DNA of 33,601 nt from contig SZOV01000031.1 in the NCBI GenBank assembly GCA_030263375.1, forward strand, positions 1 through 33,601, read 5' to 3'. Both the position numbers and the translations under genes were made by a program. Positions 31,976-33,601 of this stretch are shown piece by piece. The number at the start of each line of letters is the position of its first letter. Within the stretch, counting starts at the first letter, position 1. A model generated the notes under the pieces. The model worked only from the letters and a program-made list of their open reading frames with translations. It ran no database searches and was not told the DNA's origin. The stretch is from Deltaproteobacteria bacterium PRO3 (lineage in GTDB: Bacteria; UBA10199; DSSB01).

Positions 31976-32227
31976 CTATCCCGCGATGACGTTCATCTCG
32001 ATGGGCTCGACGGTCAGGCCCCGCGAGCGGAAGTACTCGATGGCCTCGCCGATCTTCTCGTCCTCGCCCTCGAGCTCGAGCGCGATCAGGCCGACCGAGT
32101 CGTTGACCGAGGCGCTGCGGATGTTGAAGCGCACGCGGTACTTGTCGTACATGTCGCAGATGATCGCGTCCTTGACGGTATCGGTGGGAAAGGTCAGGTA
32201 AACTTTTCGTTTCACGCGTTGGACCAT
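31976..32227 (-). CDS. NIL-domain protein
   Basis: An 83-residue protein made of a single NIL domain (ferredoxin-like, ACT-related): KRKVYLTFPTDTVKDAIICDMYDKY, VRFNIRSASV, VGLIALELEGEDEKIGEAIEYFRSRGLTVEPI. The domain is best known at the C-terminus of the methionine transporter ATPase MetN, where it binds methionine, and as a stand-alone protein in sulfur amino-acid clusters. It may sense a sulfur amino acid or assist sulfur transfer. The ribosome site TAGGAG lies before the ATG. The 100 bp between it and thrC hold no clear terminator, so read-through from thrC is likely. Confidence 0.92.
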   Translation of the reverse strand: MVQRVKRKVYLTFPTDTVKDAIICDMYDKYRVRFNIRSASVNDSVGLIALELEGEDEKIGEAIEYFRSRGLTVEPIEMNVIAG

Positions 32228-32327
32228 GGCTCACTCCTATTGACGCTGCTTCGAATAAAGGGACGGATTCCGGCCGGATTCGATCAGGAACCGGACTTAG
32301 TATCTCCGCTCCGGAGAAAATCCGCAA

Positions 32328-33563
32328 TCACTTATGCTTTTTCGAGTACAAATCGTCGAATTCGCTCAATTTGGCGTTGATGATCGTCGGGGCGCCGACC
32401 TTGCCCTGCAGCACCTCCTGGGTCTTGAGCCCGTTGCCGGTGATGCAAAGCACGATGCTCTCGTCCTTCGGGATGCGCCCCTGGGCGATCAGCTTGCGGG
32501 CCACGCCCAGCGTGACGCCGCCGGCCGTCTCGGCGAAGATGCCCTCGGTCTCGGCCAAGAGCTTCATCGCGTCGACGATTTCGTCGTCGCTCACGTCCTC
32601 GCCCCAACCGCCGCTCTTGCGCATCACGCCCGCGGCGTAAAAGCCGTCGGCCGGGTTGCCGATCGCCAGCGACTTGCAGATGGTGTCGGGCCGCACCGGC
32701 TTGAAGAGGTCCCATTCGTTTTTCACGGCCGTGGTGATGGGGCTGCAGCCCGTCGCCTGGGCTCCGTAGACCTTGGCCGGGTTCTTGTCGACCAAGCCGA
32801 TTTTGACCAGCTCCTCGAACGACTTCCAGATCTTGGTGATCAGCGAGCCGCCGGCCATCGGGACGACGATGTGCCGGGGGATCTTCCAGCCCAACTGCTC
32901 GGCGATCTCGTAGCCCATCGCCTTCGAGCCCTCGGCGTAATAGGGCCGGATGTTGATGTTGACGAAGGCCCACTTGTACTTGGCCGCGACCTCGCTGCAG
33001 AGGCGGTTGACCTCGTCGTAGGTCCCCTTGATGCCGACCAGGTTGGTGCCGAAGACCAGGGTGCCCAGGATCTTGCCCTGCTCGAGGTCGTAGGGGATGA
33101 AGATGTAGCTTTCGTAGCCGCTGGCCGCGGCGTTGGCCGCCACCGAGTTGGCCAAGTTGCCGGTCGAGGCGCAAGCCACGGTCTTGAAGCCGAACTCCTT
33201 CGCCTTGGACATGGCGACCGAGACGACCCGGTCCTTGAAGGAGAGCGTCGGGTAGTTGACCGCGTCGTTCTTGATGTAGAGCTCCTTCACGCCCAGGGCC
33301 TTGGCCAGGCGGTCGGCCCGCACCAGGGGCGTCCAGCCGACCTGGGCGCCGACCGTGGGCTCGCCGTCGATGGGCAACAGCTCTTTGTAACGCCACATGT
33401 TGGTGGGGCGGCTCCGGATCGCCTCGCGGGTCAGCGAGCGCTGGATCTCGTCGTAGTTGTAGACGACCTCCAGGGGACCGAAGCAGAACTCGCAGACGTG
33501 CAGCGCCTCCTTCGGAAATTGATGATGGCATTCTCGGCATTGCAGCCCTTTGACGAAGCTCAC
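32328..33563 (-). CDS. thrC: Threonine synthase
   Basis: A 411-residue PLP enzyme that converts O-phosphohomoserine to threonine. The start is GTG with AAAGGAG just upstream. A zinc-ribbon-like N-terminus has Cys9-x2-Cys12 and Cys24-x2-Cys27. Lys110 in the PTLSFKDR motif binds the cofactor, followed by ASTGNLANSVAANAA and VPMAGGSLITKIWKSFEEL. The SFKDR motif and length are those of threonine synthase, not cysteine synthase. Its place at the head of a sulfur-carrier cluster is recurrent in some lineages; a role in making homocysteine from phosphohomoserine is conceivable but unproven. Confidence 0.92.
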   Translation of the reverse strand: MSFVKGLQCRECHHQFPKEALHVCEFCFGPLEVVYNYDEIQRSLTREAIRSRPTNMWRYKELLPIDGEPTVGAQVGWTPLVRADRLAKALGVKELYIKNDAVNYPTLSFKDRVVSVAMSKAKEFGFKTVACASTGNLANSVAANAAASGYESYIFIPYDLEQGKILGTLVFGTNLVGIKGTYDEVNRLCSEVAAKYKWAFVNINIRPYYAEGSKAMGYEIAEQLGWKIPRHIVVPMAGGSLITKIWKSFEELVKIGLVDKNPAKVYGAQATGCSPITTAVKNEWDLFKPVRPDTICKSLAIGNPADGFYAAGVMRKSGGWGEDVSDDEIVDAMKLLAETEGIFAETAGGVTLGVARKLIAQGRIPKDESIVLCITGNGLKTQEVLQGKVGAPTIINAKLSEFDDLYSKKHK

Positions 33564-33601
33564 GACAACTCCTTTGTTTCGTTTTTAAAGTACTTCTCGA
33601 T

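Noticed and set aside
31953-32327. 125-codon N-terminal extension of the cysteine synthase frame
   Set aside because: It overlaps the NIL-domain gene and is Arg-rich nonsense; the family start MIRSILEKIGNTPL is at 31952.
1-33601. CRISPR arrays, tRNA or rRNA genes, transposases, integrases, attachment sites
   Set aside because: No regularly spaced repeats, cloverleaf-like segments, rRNA sequence or DDE/tyrosine recombinase motifs were seen on reading both strands.

Overview
The window comes from a high-GC, Gram-negative bacterium. The evidence is a complete tripartite RND efflux system, several lipobox-bearing lipoproteins and a secreted Cys-rich protein. A single-subunit ATP sulfurylase, a bacterial Ser/Thr kinase and an MPN/MoaD-type cysteine pathway would fit a deltaproteobacterium-like lineage. 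The sequence alone does not fix the taxon. Almost every gene is on the minus strand; the only convincing plus-strand gene is an amidohydrolase (11271-12113).

Region 1 (1-1149): the start of a secreted Cys-rich repeat protein and a lipoprotein with an alpha/beta-hydrolase-like serine elbow. Region 2 (1196-11193) is a defence island. It holds a type I restriction-modification operon in the unusual order hsdR > DUF1016 nuclease > hsdS > PD-(D/E)XK protein > hsdM, followed upstream by an AAA ATPase/DUF4143 protein with a nuclease-like C-terminus. hsdS and the PD-(D/E)XK gene are AT-rich and the other genes GC-rich; inside hsdS only the central conserved linker is GC-rich. Region 3 (11194-16769): an AT-rich divergent promoter region, the amidohydrolase, a convergent 1095-residue PHP-domain lipoprotein (CehA/McbA-like) and an exported HEAT-repeat-like protein.

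Region 4 (16770-19949): a small heat-shock protein with a very good sigma-32-type promoter and tandem terminators, then a large unrecognised membrane/coiled-coil protein. The HEAT-repeat gene and this unknown gene each carry in-frame a near-identical 28-bp palindrome that encodes the same peptide. Region 5 (20006-29502): ATP sulfurylase, the RND operon (adaptor, pump, outer-membrane factor), a kinase with an N-terminal membrane domain and an HdeD-like membrane protein.

Region 6 (29601-33563): a VapBC-type toxin-antitoxin pair with a palindromic operator over its promoter, then a sulfur/amino-acid cluster transcribed thrC > NIL-domain protein > cysM > MPN/JAB metalloprotease > MoaD/ThiS-like sulfur carrier. 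The carrier ends in Gly-Gly-Arg, so the neighbouring protease probably has to remove the Arg before the carrier can be thiocarboxylated for cysteine (or homocysteine) synthesis. No E1-like activating enzyme is in the window.
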